A stretch of DNA of 64,000 nucleotides from Streptomyces sp. NBC_01571 (GTDB taxonomy: Bacteria; Actinomycetota; Actinomycetes; Streptomycetales; Streptomycetaceae), in NCBI RefSeq assembly GCF_026339875.1, contig NZ_JAPEPZ010000001.1, positions 6,634,001-6,698,000 of the forward strand, written 5' to 3'. The notes beneath the pieces are model-generated. The model saw only the letters and a program-made list of their open reading frames with translations. It did not search any database and was not told the origin of the DNA. This document shows positions 13,705-24,000 of the stretch, in pieces. Every line of letters begins with the position of its first letter. Positions within the stretch are counted from its first letter, which is position 1. A program made the position numbers and the translations under genes.

Positions 13705-16521
13705 CTACAGGGTGCCCTTGCGCGTGAGGTGGTTGAAGAACAGCCACCCGGGCAGCACCGGCAGCCACAGCGTCAGCAGCCGGTACAGCAGCACCGCGGG
13801 TGCGGCGACCTCCTTGGGGAGGCCGACGGCGATCAGACCGACCGTGAGCGTCGCCTCGACCGCGCCGACACCGCCGGGGGTCGGCGCCGCGGAGCCGAGT
13901 GCGTTGCCGGCGAGGAAGACGACGGCCACGCTGGCGAGGCTGAGGGTGGTGGTCTCCTCATGACCGAAGGCACGGATCGACGCGTCCAGGCACATCACGA
14001 AGCAGGCGGTCAGCAGCAGCATGCCGCCGATGCCGGTGATCAGCTTCTGCGGACGCTGCAGCACGTCCAGCATCCGCGGTACGACCCCGGCGAACAGCGA
14101 CCTGACGCGGGTGACGATGAACTTCCGCAGGAACGGCACCGACGTCACGACAAGGACCAGCACCGCGACCGTCAGCAGCCCGGCGATGACCGTGCGCGAG
14201 GGTGACAGGGACGGCGTCTTCTCCGTGCCGGTCAGATAGCCGAAGGACAGCAGCATCAGGATGTGACAGCCGAGCCCGAACAGCTGCGAAGCGCCGACGC
14301 TCGCCACCGCGAGCCCCGGCCGCACCCCGGCACGCTGCAGGAAGCGCGTGTTGAGCGCCACACCGCCGACCGCCGCGGGCGCCACGATCTTCACGAACGA
14401 GCCGGCGACCTGCGCGGCCACGGTCCGCAGGAACCCCACCCGTTCGGGCACGAAGCCGAGCAGGCTCATCGCCGCCGCGAAGTAGCTCAGCGCCGAGAAC
14501 AGCACGGCGGCCGCGACCCAGCCCCACTCGGCGCTCTCGAAGAGGGTCGCGAACTCGATGTGGGTGAGCTGTGTCAGAAGGAAGTAGCCGCCGATGGCAC
14601 CGGCGATGAAACTGATCAGCGTGCGCGGCTTGATCCGCTCCAGGCGGGCCGGCTCGACCGGTGCCTGCGGTCTGATCCGCAGCACCTGGTGGCGGATCTG
14701 GGTGAGCAGGTCCTCCTCGCGCGCCTCGTCCAGCGCTTCGTCCAGCGCCCGCTTCTCGGCCCGCTGCTCCGCCCGTACGGCCTTCTTGCCGGGCTTCTCC
14801 GCCACGGTCTCGGCGTGCTGGGCCTGCTCCGCGCGCGCGAGCTTGCCCTGCCGTGAGGCCTCCAGGACCGCCTCGCGCTCGCGCTGGGCACGCTCCCGGG
14901 CCAGTTTGCGCAGCGTCGCGCGCGTGGAGCGGGACAGCGCGATGGGCTGCAGCAGTGGCAGACAGTCGGCGACGGCGTCCGGACCCAGCACACCGACCGC
15001 GGACGCCACCGTGCGCTCGGCGCCGACACGCAGCCCCAGGGTGGTCAGCAGCTGTGCGATGTCCATGCGCAGCAGCAGATCACCGGCAGCGATCTCACCG
15101 CCGCGCAGATCGGTGAGGATCACCGTGCCGGAACGATCCACCAGAATCGCGTCACCCGCGAGCCTGCGGTGTGCGATGCGCCGTGACTGCAGCGCCTGCA
15201 CCTGATGCCAGGTGTCGCGCAGCAGGCCGTCGGTGATGAGCTCCCCGGGCAGCGAGTCCAGGGTGCGTCCGCCGGTGTGCTCGTAGACGAGCATCACGGC
15301 GTCCGGCCCGAGCTCCGAGGTCGCGATCAGCTTCGGCGCGTTGGCGCCGGCCGCGATGGCCGCGTACGCGAGGAGCGCCTCCTGCTCCAGGGCCTGCCGC
15401 AGCGACTGGAGGCTGCGCCGGGTGGCGAGCCCGCGCAGGGTCAGGTTGCGCCAGACCCGGTAGAAGAAGCCCTGCGCCTGCTGCTCCCGGTCGACCACCG
15501 TGACGTCCAGCGGCGGTCCGTCCTCCAGGGTGACGAAGTAACGCCGGCCGCGGTCGCCGTTGTCGGACGTGTCCGGGGTCTCCTCGCGGGCCGCGCTGAC
15601 GGGGTGGAAACCGACGTGCCGGAGCCCCGCCATCAGCGTCCGCCCGGTCGGCCGGACGTTCGGCGACCCGACCGCGTACAGCGTCCCGTAGGCGATGGTC
15701 CAGCCGATCAGCACCGTCAGGATGATCGAGAACGGTGTCGTGTAGCCGGTGACCAGCATGGAGAAGGCGTCCAGGAGCAGCACCACCCACAGCACCGCGC
15801 GCCACCGGGGTCTGCGGGACATGCCGACGGCCGTCATGTACGCGATGACCGGCGCCAGGTAGCCGTGCACCGGGTCGGTGAGGGCGTGGATGTCACCCGG
15901 CGAGGGCTGGGTGAGGGCCTCCTGGATGGAGCCCGGCGCTGCCTTCGCGACCCACAGGTCGGTGGCGAGGGTCACTCCGTGTGCGAGGACCGCGGCGAGC
16001 ACGCCGTCCGCGATGCGCAGCCCGTCCCGCTTGATCAGGCGCTCGATCGCGAAGGCGACCGGCACCAGCAGGATCGCGATGCTCGACGCGAGCCCCGCGA
16101 TCTTGATCAGCAGATCGGGCGCCTGGCCGGTGCCCTTGTTGATGTCCTGCTCGAGCCCGGACGTCGTCCCGTGCGCGAACGCCGCGATGGCGAGCAGCAC
16201 GACGATCGCGAGGAAGCCGACCAGCAGCCGCATCAGGTCCGACGGACGGTGCACGCGCGCGGGCAGCAGCGGTTCGTCGCCCTCGACCTCGTCGTTGTGG
16301 GCCTCGTCACCGCAGTCTTCGTCGCCCGTCGCCCGGCGATTCCGCGCGCCGCGCGCCTCATGGGAGGGCTTTTCGTCCGCCTTCGAGGGGGAATCGGTCT
16401 TCGGGTCGGGCTCGCCGGCCGTCTTGCCGGAGCTCTCGGCGGTGGCTCCGGAGGCCTCCGGGCGCGACGAAGCGGCGGAGGTGCTCTCCGCGCCCTCGGG
16501 GTGCACGCCCTGCTGCCTCAT
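13705..16521 (-). CDS. Membrane protein fusing a kinase-like domain to an MprF/LPG-flippase-type domain
   Basis: About 938 residues. The first 90 are charged and disordered. Several transmembrane segments follow (LVGFLAIVVLLAIAAFAHG is the first). A soluble region of about 330-560 resembles a kinase-like fold: MLVYEHTGGRTLDSLP as hinge, HRRLAGDAILVDRSG in place of the catalytic loop and ILTDLRGGEI in place of DFG. A charged Ala/Glu/Lys coiled coil comes next. The C-terminal 320 residues are an eight-helix domain of the UPF0104/lysylphosphatidylglycerol-flippase type, with the glycine-rich ending NALGSAAPTPGGVGAVEATL. ATG at 16521 follows AAGAAGAG; the frame is open to 16545. It is probably a lipid or glycan transporter with a regulatory pseudokinase; the substrate is unknown. 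Confidence 0.8.
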   Translation of the reverse strand: MRQQGVHPEGAESTSAASSRPEASGATAESSGKTAGEPDPKTDSPSKADEKPSHEARGARNRRATGDEDCGDEAHNDEVEGDEPLLPARVHRPSDLMRLLVGFLAIVVLLAIAAFAHGTTSGLEQDINKGTGQAPDLLIKIAGLASSIAILLVPVAFAIERLIKRDGLRIADGVLAAVLAHGVTLATDLWVAKAAPGSIQEALTQPSPGDIHALTDPVHGYLAPVIAYMTAVGMSRRPRWRAVLWVVLLLDAFSMLVTGYTTPFSIILTVLIGWTIAYGTLYAVGSPNVRPTGRTLMAGLRHVGFHPVSAAREETPDTSDNGDRGRRYFVTLEDGPPLDVTVVDREQQAQGFFYRVWRNLTLRGLATRRSLQSLRQALEQEALLAYAAIAAGANAPKLIATSELGPDAVMLVYEHTGGRTLDSLPGELITDGLLRDTWHQVQALQSRRIAHRRLAGDAILVDRSGTVILTDLRGGEIAAGDLLLRMDIAQLLTTLGLRVGAERTVASAVGVLGPDAVADCLPLLQPIALSRSTRATLRKLARERAQREREAVLEASRQGKLARAEQAQHAETVAEKPGKKAVRAEQRAEKRALDEALDEAREEDLLTQIRHQVLRIRPQAPVEPARLERIKPRTLISFIAGAIGGYFLLTQLTHIEFATLFESAEWGWVAAAVLFSALSYFAAAMSLLGFVPERVGFLRTVAAQVAGSFVKIVAPAAVGGVALNTRFLQRAGVRPGLAVASVGASQLFGLGCHILMLLSFGYLTGTEKTPSLSPSRTVIAGLLTVAVLVLVVTSVPFLRKFIVTRVRSLFAGVVPRMLDVLQRPQKLITGIGGMLLLTACFVMCLDASIRAFGHEETTTLSLASVAVVFLAGNALGSAAPTPGGVGAVEATLTVGLIAVGLPKEVAAPAVLLYRLLTLWLPVLPGWLFFNHLTRKGTL

Positions 16522-16707
16522 GGTCTCTTCTTGATCTCGTATCACCAGTCACCGCCCGCACGATGGTGGCATGCCCCACCGACACACGGGGGCATCAGGG
16601 TGCAAATGCGGGGGCGCACAGTCTGCCCGAAGCGCGCCGTCGGGGCGAGGGATACCCACAGTCGCCGTCCCGTCACACTGTCGGTGGGGTGGGGCAGGAT
16701 GGGGCGG

Positions 16708-17073
16708 ATGAGCGAGGAGAGTCTTCCGGCGGACGAGCTGCCGGAGTACGCGGAGCGGGTCCTCGAGGTCGCCGACCTCATTCCCCCCGGGCGCGTCATG
16801 ACGTACGGGGATGTCGCCGAGTGGCTGGAGGAGGGCGGCCCGCGCCAGGTCGGACGCGTGATGGCCCTCTACGGAGGAGCGGTCCCGTGGTGGCGGGTCG
16901 TCCGCGCGGACGGAGTCCTTCTGCCGGGCCACGAACTCGAGGCACTGGACCGCTACCGCGCGGAGGGCACGCCGCTGAAGGAGGCGAGCAGGGCTTCCGA
17001 AGGGCATCTGCCGCGCGTCGACATGAGACGAGCACGATGGGACGGCGACGAACGCGCGCAGGATCACACCTGA
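16708..17073 (+). CDS. Alkyltransferase-like (ATL) MGMT-family DNA-binding protein
   Basis: A 121-residue protein with only the DNA-binding half of O6-alkylguanine-DNA alkyltransferase. The pattern RVLEVADLIPPGRVMTYGDV is typical. The active-site PCHRV of true alkyltransferases is replaced by PWWRVVRADG, so the acceptor cysteine is absent. ATL proteins bind O6-alkylguanine and hand it to nucleotide excision repair. ATG at 16708 and 16699 are both possible. It lies just upstream of the AdnAB genes in the same direction, a DNA-repair neighbourhood. Confidence 0.88.
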   Translation: MSEESLPADELPEYAERVLEVADLIPPGRVMTYGDVAEWLEEGGPRQVGRVMALYGGAVPWWRVVRADGVLLPGHELEALDRYRAEGTPLKEASRASEGHLPRVDMRRARWDGDERAQDHT

Positions 17074-17321
17074 CAGCTTCCGGCATCGGACGGGCGGGCG
17101 GGGCGTCTGTGGCCCGTACGGGGGAAACGAGGCACGTCCGTGACATGCCGTACGTTCGACGAGCGGGGAACGCACCGGGTGTGAGGGAAGAACGGGAAGC
17201 CGTCCTTCCGTGATGTCCACCGGCGTACCGTCGACGGCGCGCGTCCCCCTCACCCCGCGGCCACCACCCTCGGCCCGCGGCGCTCCGCCCACCAGCACAA
17301 CCTCCAGGACCGGCGAACCAC

Positions 17322-20300
17322 GTGAGCTCCTCTTCCTCCACCAGGCGCCTGCCGCACCCCCAGGTGCGGCAGGGGACCCGCGGCGCGTACCGACTGGTGC
17401 GCACCGCGCCGGTCCGGGTGGGCCCCCCTCGTCTGGACGCAGGACAGCGCACAGTGGTTGACCACGGATCGGGCCCGCTCCTCGTGCTGGCAGGCCCCGG
17501 CACCGGCAAGACGACCACCCTCGTCGAGTCCGTGGCGGCCCGGATCGCACACGGCGGCGACCCGGAACGGATCCTGGTCCTCACGTTCAGCCGCAAGGCT
17601 GCCGTGGAACTGCGCGACCGCATGGCGCTGCGCATCGGGGCCGCCCGCGCCCCCCGGGCCACCACCTTCCACTCGTTCTGCTACGCCCTGGTCCGCGCCC
17701 ACCAGGACAGCGACCTGTTCGTGGAACCGCTGCGGCTGCTGTCCGGACCCGAACAGGACGTCGCGGTGCGCGAGCTGCTCGCGGGCCAGCCCGACCTGGA
17801 GCGGCTCGGCCTCGCCCACGTGCGCTGGCCCGACGAACTGCGCGCCTGCCTGACCACACGCGGCTTCGCCGACGAGGTCCGAGCCGTCCTGGCGCGCAGC
17901 CGCGAACTGGGGCTCGGCCCCGACGCCCTGACCGCCTTCGCCCGCCGGATCGGCCGCCCCGACTGGGGCGCCGCCGCGGCCTTCCTCGCCGAGTACCTCG
18001 ACGTTCTCGACCTGCAAGGAGTGCTCGACTACGCGGAACTCGTCCACCGCGCGGTACTGCTCACGGGGCGCCCGGGCGTCGCCGGACGTCTCGCCGCGCA
18101 GTACGACGCCGTCTACGTGGACGAGTACCAGGACACCGATCCCGCCCAGGTGCGGCTCCTGCGCGCCCTGGCCGGCGGCGGCCGCACCCTGGTCGCCTTC
18201 GGCGACCCCGACCAGTCGATCTACGCCTTCAGGGGCGCCGACGTGAACGGCATCCTGGACTTTCCCGACGCCTTCCCGCGCGCGGACGGCCACCCCGCGC
18301 CGGTCGAGGTGCTGCGCACCTCCCGCCGCTCCGGCGCCACCCTGCTCGACGCCACCCGCCTGCTCACCCAGCGCATGCCGCTGACCCGGCTGCCCGCGCC
18401 GAAGGTACGCGCCCACCGCGAACTGACGCCGGTACGGGACGGCGGCACGGTCGAGGTCTACACGTACCCGACGGCGGGCACGGAACTGGACAACATCGCC
18501 GACATCCTGCGCCGCGCCCACCTGGAGGACGGCGTCCCCTGGGGCGAGATGGCCGTCCTGGTGCGCGCCGGCTCCCGCACGATCCCGGTGATCCGCCGCT
18601 CGCTCACCGCGGCCGGCGTACCGCTCGACATCGACGGCGACGACCTGCCCCTGCGGCACGAACCCGCGGTGACGCCGTTGCTGACGGCCCTGCGGGCGGT
18701 CGCCCGCGCCGAGTCCGGGACAGGGACGGGGACGGGCGCGGCACCCACGCCAGGTGCCGACAGCGACGCTTCCGCCAACGCCCCTGACGACGCCTCTGAC
18801 GCCGCACCTGGAGCCGCTCCCGAAAACGATCCCGGAGCTGCCCTTGAAGCTGTTCCGGCAGCCGTGTCTGAAGCCGTTCCGGCAGCCGTGCCTGCTGCCC
18901 CGGACGCACAGCCCGAGGACGCCGGCCTCCAGGAGACGGTGTCCTGGCTCGACACCGAGACCGCCCTCACCCTGCTCGCCTCCCCCCTCGCCGGCATGGA
19001 CGCCGCCGACCTGCGGCGCCTGGGCCGCGCGCTGCGCGAGGAGGAGCGCACCGCCGGCAACCACGTACCACCGCCCTCCGACGAGTTGCTCGCCCTCGCG
19101 CTGGCCGAACCGGAGCGGCTCGTCGCCCACGACCCGGCCTACGCCCGCGGAGCCCAGCGCCTCGGTGCCCTGCTGCGCAAGGCACGGGAGCGCCTGGCGG
19201 GCGGCGGGACGGCCGAGGAGGCGCTGTGGGACCTCTGGGAAGGCACACCCTGGCCGCAGCGCCTGGAGCGCGCCGCCCGGCGCGGCGGCGCGGCCGGACG
19301 CAACGCCGACCGCGACCTCGACGCCGTGTGCGCGCTGTTCGCGACCGCCGCCCGCGCCGAGGAACGCACCGGCGGACGCGGCGCCCTCAACTTCCTGGAG
19401 GAGATCGACGCCCAGGACATCGCCGCCGACACCCTCACCCGCCGGGCCGTACGCCCCGACGCCGTGCGCCTGATGACCGCGCACCGCTCCAAAGGCCTGG
19501 AATGGCGCCTCGTCGTCGTGGCGGGCGTCCAGGAGGGTCTGTGGCCCGACCTGCGCCGCCGCGGCTCCCTGCTGGAGGCGGACCGTATCGGTCGCGACGG
19601 CCTCGCCGAACCCCTCACCCCCGGAGCACTCCTCTCCGAAGAACGCCGCCTGTTCTACGTGGCCGCCACCCGCGCGCGCGAACGCCTCGTCGTCACCGCG
19701 GTGAAGGCACCCGCCGACGACGGGGACCAGCCCTCCCGCTTCCTCACCGAACTCGGCGTCGAACCGAAGGACGTCACCGGCCGGCCCCGCCGCCCGCTGT
19801 CCGTCGCCGCCCTCGTCGCCGAACTGCGCGCCACCACCGTCGACCCCCGCGTCTCGGAACCCCTCCGGCAGGCCGCGGCCCACCGCCTGGCCAGACTCGC
19901 CGCCCTCGCCGACGACGACGGCCGCCCCTTGGTGCCCTCCGCCCACCCCTACCGCTGGTGGGGCATGTACGACCCCACCGAGAGCAAGGTCCCGCTGCGC
20001 GACCGCGACCAGCCCGTCGTGCTCTCCGGGAGCGCCCTCGACCAGCTCGCCAACACCTGCGCCCTCCAATGGTTCCTGGGACGAGAAGTGAAGGCCGACG
20101 CGCCCGCGACCGCGGCCCAGGGCTTCGGCAACGTGGTGCACGTCCTCGCCGACGAAGTCGCCTCCGGACGCACCCCCGCCGACCTCGACGTCCTCATGGA
20201 ACGCCTGGACTCCGTGTGGAACGCGCTCGCCTTCGACGCGCCCTGGAAGTCGACGCAGGAGAAGGAGCACGCGCGCGTGGCGCTCGAACGCTTCCTGAAG

Positions 20301-20825
20301 TGGCACGTCGACACCAACCAGGTCCGCCCCGGCCGGACGCCCGTGGCCAGCGAGCACGACTTCGACGTGACCCTCGAAGCGGGCTCCTACGAAGTACGCA
20401 TCCGCGGCTCCATGGACCGCGTCGAGACGGACACCGAGGGCCGCGCCTACGTGGTCGACTTCAAGACCGGCAAACACGCGCCCACCGCCGCCGAAGTGGC
20501 CCACCACCCACAGCTCGCCGTCTACCAGCTCGCCGTCCGCGAGGGCGCCGTCGACGACGCCTTCGACGGCGTACGCCCCGAGCCGGGCGGCGCCGAACTC
20601 GTCCAGCTCCGCCAGGGCGCCGCCCAGAAGAACGGCGGCGAGACCCTCCCCAAGGTGCAGGCCCAGGAACCACTCACGGGGGAGTGGGTCGGCGACCTGC
20701 TGGCCACCGCCGCGGGCAAGGTCCTCGACGAACGGTTCTCACCGACCACCGGCCAGCACTGCACGCACTGCGCGTTCCGCACATCGTGCAGCGCCCGCGC
20801 GGAGGGACGTCACGTCGTCGAGTGA
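17322..20825 (+). CDS. adnA: AdnA-like helicase-nuclease subunit (UvrD/Rep family)
   Basis: A 1167-residue UvrD-type helicase with a RecB-family nuclease domain. Walker A is VLAGPGTGKTTTLVE (about 53-67), motif II region YVDEYQDTDPAQ, motif III FGDPDQSIYAFRGA, and motifs V-VI LMTAHRSKGLEWRLV and YVAATRARERL. The C-terminal nuclease has RIRGSMDRVE, VVDFKTGK and HPQLAVYQLA; cysteines near 912 and in HCTHCAFRTSC (about 1145-1155) fit an iron-sulfur clamp. AdnAB resects double-strand breaks in actinobacteria. Residues about 465-540 are an Ala/Pro/Asp-rich insert of repeated AVPAAV-like units not expected in the family. The GTG start follows CCAGGAC. The assignment of A rather than B rests on its position as the first of the pair. 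Confidence 0.85.
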   Translation: MSSSSSTRRLPHPQVRQGTRGAYRLVRTAPVRVGPPRLDAGQRTVVDHGSGPLLVLAGPGTGKTTTLVESVAARIAHGGDPERILVLTFSRKAAVELRDRMALRIGAARAPRATTFHSFCYALVRAHQDSDLFVEPLRLLSGPEQDVAVRELLAGQPDLERLGLAHVRWPDELRACLTTRGFADEVRAVLARSRELGLGPDALTAFARRIGRPDWGAAAAFLAEYLDVLDLQGVLDYAELVHRAVLLTGRPGVAGRLAAQYDAVYVDEYQDTDPAQVRLLRALAGGGRTLVAFGDPDQSIYAFRGADVNGILDFPDAFPRADGHPAPVEVLRTSRRSGATLLDATRLLTQRMPLTRLPAPKVRAHRELTPVRDGGTVEVYTYPTAGTELDNIADILRRAHLEDGVPWGEMAVLVRAGSRTIPVIRRSLTAAGVPLDIDGDDLPLRHEPAVTPLLTALRAVARAESGTGTGTGAAPTPGADSDASANAPDDASDAAPGAAPENDPGAALEAVPAAVSEAVPAAVPAAPDAQPEDAGLQETVSWLDTETALTLLASPLAGMDAADLRRLGRALREEERTAGNHVPPPSDELLALALAEPERLVAHDPAYARGAQRLGALLRKARERLAGGGTAEEALWDLWEGTPWPQRLERAARRGGAAGRNADRDLDAVCALFATAARAEERTGGRGALNFLEEIDAQDIAADTLTRRAVRPDAVRLMTAHRSKGLEWRLVVVAGVQEGLWPDLRRRGSLLEADRIGRDGLAEPLTPGALLSEERRLFYVAATRARERLVVTAVKAPADDGDQPSRFLTELGVEPKDVTGRPRRPLSVAALVAELRATTVDPRVSEPLRQAAAHRLARLAALADDDGRPLVPSAHPYRWWGMYDPTESKVPLRDRDQPVVLSGSALDQLANTCALQWFLGREVKADAPATAAQGFGNVVHVLADEVASGRTPADLDVLMERLDSVWNALAFDAPWKSTQEKEHARVALERFLKWHVDTNQVRPGRTPVASEHDFDVTLEAGSYEVRIRGSMDRVETDTEGRAYVVDFKTGKHAPTAAEVAHHPQLAVYQLAVREGAVDDAFDGVRPEPGGAELVQLRQGAAQKNGGETLPKVQAQEPLTGEWVGDLLATAAGKVLDERFSPTTGQHCTHCAFRTSCSARAEGRHVVE

Positions 20826-21004
20826 CCGGCCGGTGGCCGACCGGCGGCACGCGCACCGTCGAGGGCCGGTTGCTCCCGGCGCGCGCGGTGTCATCGGACG
20901 CGACCCGAGTGACGTACGACACCACACGTGCTGACCAGCGGTTCCCACGCCCCGACAGCCGATGTGGCCGCCCGCTGTCAGTGGGCGCGGCTAGCCTCTC
21001 TGAC

Positions 21005-24000
21005 GTGCCAGCCCGTATCACCGATCCCGAGCAGCTCAAGGAGCTCCTCGGCATCCCCTTCACCCCGGAGCAGACGGCCTGCATCACCGCACCGCCCGCC
21101 CCGCAGGTGATCGTGGCCGGAGCCGGCTCCGGGAAGACCACGGTGATGGCCGCACGCGTGGTCTGGCTGGTCGGCACCGGACAGGTCGCCCCCGAACAGG
21201 TCCTCGGTCTGACGTTCACCAACAAGGCCGCGGGCGAACTCGCCGAACGCGTCCGCAAGGCCCTGATCAAGGCCGGGGTCACCGACCCGGACGTGATCGA
21301 CCCCGACAACCCGCCCGGCGAACCGGTCATCTCCACCTACCACGCCTTCGCGGGCCGCCTGCTGACCGACCACGGACTGCGCATCGGCCTCGAACCGACG
21401 TCCCGCCTGCTCGCCGACGCCACCCGCTACCAGCTCGCCGCCCGCGTCCTGCGCGAGTCACCCGGACCGTACCCGGCGCTCACCCGCTCCTTCCCCGACC
21501 TCGTCGGCGACCTCCTCACCCTCGACTCCGAACTCGCCGAACACCTCGTACGCCCCGAGGACCTGCGCGCCCACGACGCCGGACTGCTGCACACCCTGGA
21601 GAGCGCCAGACTCACCAACGCCGACCTCCGCAAGGTCCCCGAGGCAGCCGCGGCCCGCCGCGAACTCGCCGAACTGGTCGTCCGCTACCGAGCGGCCAAA
21701 CGCGAACGCGACCTCCTCGACTTCGGCGACCAGATCGCCCTCTCGGCCACCCTGGCCCGCACCCGCCCCGAGGTCGGTGACATCCTCCGCGACGAGTTCC
21801 GCGTGGTCCTGCTGGACGAGTACCAGGACACCTCGGTGGCGCAGCGCGTGCTGCTCGCCGGACTGTTCGGCGGCGGCACGGGGCACCCCGTGACCGCCGT
21901 CGGCGACCCGTGCCAGGCCATCTACGGCTGGCGCGGCGCCTCCGTCGCCAACCTCGACGACTTCCCCGAACACTTCGCGCACGCCGACGGCCGCCCCGCC
22001 GCCCGCCAGTCACTCAGCGAGAACCGCCGCAGCGGCGGCCGCCTCCTCGACCTCGCCAACGGCCTCGCCGAACCCCTGCGCGCGATGCACGCGGGCGTGG
22101 AGGCCCTCCGGCCCGCCCCCGGAGCCGAGCACGACGGCGTCGTCCACTGCGCGCTGCTGCCCACCCACGCCGAGGAGATCGACTGGCTCGCCGACTCCCT
22201 CGCCCACCTCGTACGCACCGGAAAGGCCCCCGGCGAGATCGCCGTGCTGTGCCGCACGGCGAGCGACTTCGCCGAGATCCAGGGCGCGCTCGTCGCCCGC
22301 GACATCCCCGTCGAGGTTGTCGGCCTCTCCGGGCTGCTGCACCTCCCCGAGGTCGCCGACCTGGTCGCCGTCTGCGAGGTCCTCCAGGACCCCGGCGCCA
22401 ACGCCTCCCTGGTGCGCCTGCTCACCGGACCGCGCTGGCGGATCGGCCCGCGCGACCTGGCCCTCCTGGGACGGCGCGCCCGCCTTCTCGTGTCCCACGC
22501 GCGCGTGGGCGCCGACGACGACGCCGACCGCCGGCTCGCCGCGGCCGTCGAAGGGGTCGACCCGGCCGAGGTGATATCGCTCGCCGACGCCCTGGACACG
22601 TTCCTGGAGATGCCCATCGAGGCCGAGAGGGACGACGACGGACTGCCCTTCTCACCCGACGCCCGGGTGCGCTTCGCACGGCTCGCCGCCGAACTGCGCG
22701 ACCTGCGCCGCTCGCTCGCCGACCCCCTGATGGACGTCCTGCACCGGGTGCTCGCCGTCACCGGACTGGAGGTCGAGCTCTCCGCGTCCCCGCACGCCCT
22801 CGCCGCCCGCCGCCGCGAGACCCTCTCGAACTTCCTCGACGTCGCCGCGTCCTTCGCCGCGGGCGACGGCGAGGCGACCCTGCTCGCGTTCCTCGGCTTC
22901 CTGCGCACCGCCGCGCAGTACGAGAAGGGCCTCGACAACGCGCTGCCCGGCGGTGAGAACACCGTCAAGGTGCTCACCGCCCACAAGTCCAAGGGCCTGG
23001 AGTGGGACGTCGTCGCCGTCCCGGGCCTCGTCACCGGAACCTTCCCCAGTACCCAGGGACGCGAGAAATGGACGGCCCAGGGCAAGGTCCTGCCGCACGA
23101 ACTGCGCGGAGACGCCGACACCCTGCCCGACGTCGAGACCTGGGACACCAAGGGCATCAAGGCCTTCCACGAGGCCATGAAGTGCCACCAGCGCACCGAG
23201 GAGCTCCGCCTCGGCTACGTGACCTTCACCCGCCCCCGCTCGCTCCTGCTCGGCTCCGGCCACTGGTGGGGCCCGTCCCAGAAGCGCCCGCGCGGCCCCT
23301 CCGACTTCCTGCACGCCCTGTACGACCACTGCGCCGCCGGACACGGGGAGATCGAGGCCTGGGCCGACGAACCGGCGGAGGACGAGGAGAACCCGGCCCT
23401 GCACGAGGCGGCGGCGGACCACGCGTGGCCGCTCCCGCTCGACGACACGGCACTCGCCCGCCGCCGCGCGGCCGCCGAGACCGTACTCGCCCACCTGGAG
23501 CGGGTGGCGTCCCACGAGGAGCCCCACCCCGCCGTCCACGGCCCGTCCTCCCACGACGACCCGGAGTGGCCGCCCCCGCCCGACGACGAGACGTCCTACG
23601 GGGACGAGCCGCACCCCGGAGGAGACGACGACCTCCCTGAAGACGACGACCTCTCCGAAGGCGACGACGCCCTCCTCGTGGGCGACGACTCGGACTGGGA
23701 CTCCTGGACCACCCACCGCCCGACGCTCCCGCACCAGGCGCCCGCCCCCGAGGACCGACCCGTCCCCGATGCCCGCCCGGCCCCGGTGCCGGCGCCCCCG
23801 CGGGGCCAGGACGCCCGCCCCCACCCGGAGGACGACCCCGTACGCCTCACACCCGAGGAACTCCGCACCCTCGACTCCTGGGACCGCGACCTCGACGCGC
23901 TCACCGGAGAACTCCTGCGCGCCCGCGCGAGCGTCACCGACGTCCCCCTGCCCGCCTCGCTCACGGCCTCACAGGTACTGCACCTGGCCGCCGACCCCGA

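Noticed and set aside
17250..20507. A 1085-codon minus-strand frame opposite adnA
   Set aside because: Glycine/valine/arginine-rich shadow of the helicase gene; the plus frame has all helicase and nuclease motifs.
19226..21004. Long upstream extension of the adnB reading frame
   Set aside because: The extension overlaps adnA almost entirely and is arginine-rich noise; the conserved protein begins at GTG 21005.
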